Below are positions 62,999-64,000 of a DNA stretch of 64,000 nt, piece after piece. Origin of the DNA: Trebonia sp963773105 (lineage in GTDB: Bacteria > Actinomycetota > Actinomycetes > Streptosporangiales > Streptosporangiaceae). The notes beneath the pieces are model-generated. The model was not told the origin of the DNA and did not search any database. It saw nothing but the letters and a program-made list of their open reading frames with translations. The DNA lies in NCBI GenBank assembly GCA_963773105.1, contig CAVZAA010000009.1, positions 558,001 through 622,000 of the forward strand, written 5' to 3'. Positions within the stretch are counted from its first letter, which is position 1. The number at the start of each line of letters is the position of its first letter. Both the position numbers and the translations under genes were made by a program.

Positions 62999-63511
62999 AT
63001 GGAGCAGCGTGACCAACGTCACTTCACGGCTGAGGACCAGCGGGCGGTCGACGAAATAAGCGACGTTATCGACGTCTCCGTCATCAACCCTCGCAGCATG
63101 CTGCCCGCATACCTGCAGCTCGCGATCTACCTGCGGGGCGCGATCATCGTCCGGCAATTGCCGCCCGGCGCGACCCTGCCCTCCGAGCCCGAGCTGTCCC
63201 AGCGGTACAAGGTCAGCCGCAACACGGTCCGGCGGTCGATGCAGGTCCTGCGCGAGATCGGCCTGGCCGAGACGCGGCGAGGCATCGGCCACTTCGTCAC
63301 GCACACGCCTGAGATCCGCCGCGTCGTCGTGGCACCAGGCAGCCGCGTCATCGTGCGCATGCCGCAGCCGCACGAGCAGGGGGAGCTACTCGGCCTGACC
63401 GTGTTCGTGGTGACCGAGCCCGGCAAACCGCCGGTCGCATACGACACTGCCCAAACAGTGCTTGCCTTCCCCGAGGGGGACTCTCACTCAGAAGCTTTGA
63501 TTGCGCCATAG
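62999..63511 (+). CDS. GntR-family transcriptional regulator
   Basis: A 170-residue regulator. Residues about 35-105 are the GntR winged helix (YLQLAIYLRGAIIVRQLPPGATLPSEPELSQRYKVSRNTVRRSMQVLREIGLAETRRGIGHFV). The short C-terminal part (EIRRVVVAPGSRVIVRMPQPHEQGELLGLTVFVVTEPG) is not a full FadR or UTRA domain and resembles regulators of actinomycete integrative elements and plasmids (KorSA-like). ATG 62999 follows GGAAGG. It stands between direct repeats and under a perfect dyad. Confidence 0.85.
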   Translation: MEQRDQRHFTAEDQRAVDEISDVIDVSVINPRSMLPAYLQLAIYLRGAIIVRQLPPGATLPSEPELSQRYKVSRNTVRRSMQVLREIGLAETRRGIGHFVTHTPEIRRVVVAPGSRVIVRMPQPHEQGELLGLTVFVVTEPGKPPVAYDTAQTVLAFPEGDSHSEALIAP

Positions 63512-63608
63512 GTTTCATCGCAGGAGGCACGCCCGGCCACGTTGTGCGGCACCGTGCCCAACCCAACTTGGTCAGGAATTCGTGGCGGCCGCGCTGGGCG
63601 CATGGGCT

Positions 63609-64000
63609 TCACCCGCTAGGAACTCTGGCGCCCTTGGTCAGCAGGTCGATGAGCGCGTGCACCATCTCCAGGCTGGGGGCTGGCACGCCGGTGAGGCGCG
63701 CCAGCTCAACGGGTGCCCTGAGCAGTACGTCGGTCTCCAGTGGCTTGCCGGCCTCAAAGTCCATCAGCATCGAGGTCTTGTGGTCGCCGACCTTCGCGGC
63801 CCCTTCGAAGCGGCGCTCGATCGAAATCTTGGGCGGGCTGCCGAGGTGGGCGGCGATCTCGGCGGTCTCGTGCATCATCGCCAGAACCAGCTGGCGGGTG
63901 CCCGGATGCGCGGCGATCTCGCCCATCGTCGCCCGCGTGAGGACGCTGACTGGGTTGAACGCTACGTTGCCAAGCAGCTTGAGCCAGATGTCAGCGCGCA
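63609..64000 (-). CDS. Ketopantoate reductase-family protein, C-terminal part
   Basis: The frame is open to the window edge. It reads WLKLLGNVAFNPVSVLTRATMGEIA, then HETAEIAAHLGSPPKISIERRFEGAAKVGDHKTSMLMDFEAGKPLETDVLLRAPVELARLTGVPAPSLEMVHALI. This is the helical C-terminal domain of 2-dehydropantoate 2-reductase (PanE/ApbA), with the KxxxN (KLLGN) and HKTSMLxD substrate-binding motifs. The NADPH-binding half is outside the window. It may act in pantothenate synthesis or on another 2-oxo acid. Confidence 0.85.
   Translation of the reverse strand, partial: RADIWLKLLGNVAFNPVSVLTRATMGEIAAHPGTRQLVLAMMHETAEIAAHLGSPPKISIERRFEGAAKVGDHKTSMLMDFEAGKPLETDVLLRAPVELARLTGVPAPSLEMVHALIDLLTKGARVPSG

Larger units (their letters stand above)
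62589..63593. repeat. 25-26-bp direct repeat flanking the GntR gene
   Basis: TGGTCAGGAAATTCGTGGCG plus GCCGCG at 62589-62614 recurs at 63569-63593 with one A fewer (GGAATTC). The two copies are about 980 bases apart and bracket the hairpin repeats and the GntR gene, as direct repeats left by insertion or recombination might. Confidence 0.6.

Overview
The window is one high-GC stretch of chromosome from an actinomycete-type bacterium (Actinomycetota; genus not determinable). The evidence is the strong GC bias in wobble positions, many GTG starts, apparently leaderless genes, dense convergent and divergent packing, and families typical of this phylum: F420-type luciferase-like oxidoreductase, MpaB/DUF2236, DUF5995, a citrate synthase carrying an N-terminal helix-turn-helix, a stand-alone LigD polymerase and NarL-type kinases. 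No rRNA, tRNA, CRISPR array or intact mobile element was recognised.

Layout. 0-8 kb: CoA and oxidative metabolism (HTH-citrate synthase, class III CoA transferase, LLM oxidoreductase under a double-operator promoter, MFS exporter with divergent LysR, SnoaL-like protein). 8-19 kb: a frameshifted TPR regulator, a secreted protein of seven near-identical 47-residue repeats, a Rieske oxygenase, a GAF regulator/aldehyde dehydrogenase/DUF779 module and a large secreted propeller/Ig protein. 18.5-34.2 kb: small conserved proteins, secreted FKBP and cutinase, a tandem pair of an unrecognised Cys-motif family, a YtrABC-like ABC module, a short threonyl-tRNA synthetase with a probable Thr-codon attenuator, and three scars where two divergent genes have both lost their 5' halves. 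34-50.5 kb: LigD polymerase, a PadR-ABC-FtsX module, a branched-chain-type 2-oxoacid dehydrogenase operon with divergent AsnC, a four-gene ABC exporter operon and a NarL-type two-component system facing it. 50.5-52.4 kb: DUF5995 and a secreted protein. 52.4-62.1 kb: a tightly overlapping eight-gene operon (seven-bladed EAR propeller, unknown 406-residue protein, Liv-type ABC importer with a fused LivM-LivG, HpaI-type aldolase, PDC-lactonase-like amidohydrolase) facing a LysR regulator; it looks like uptake and catabolism of an unidentified small molecule. 62-64 kb: hairpin repeats, a GntR regulator with a perfect operator, and a partial ketopantoate reductase.

Sequence quality. At least nine otherwise convincing genes change frame by a single base, often at a short G/C run. 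Residual indel errors in the assembly explain this more simply than nine independent mutations, so these genes are annotated as CDS with the break noted. The clearly truncated remnants are annotated as pseudogenes.
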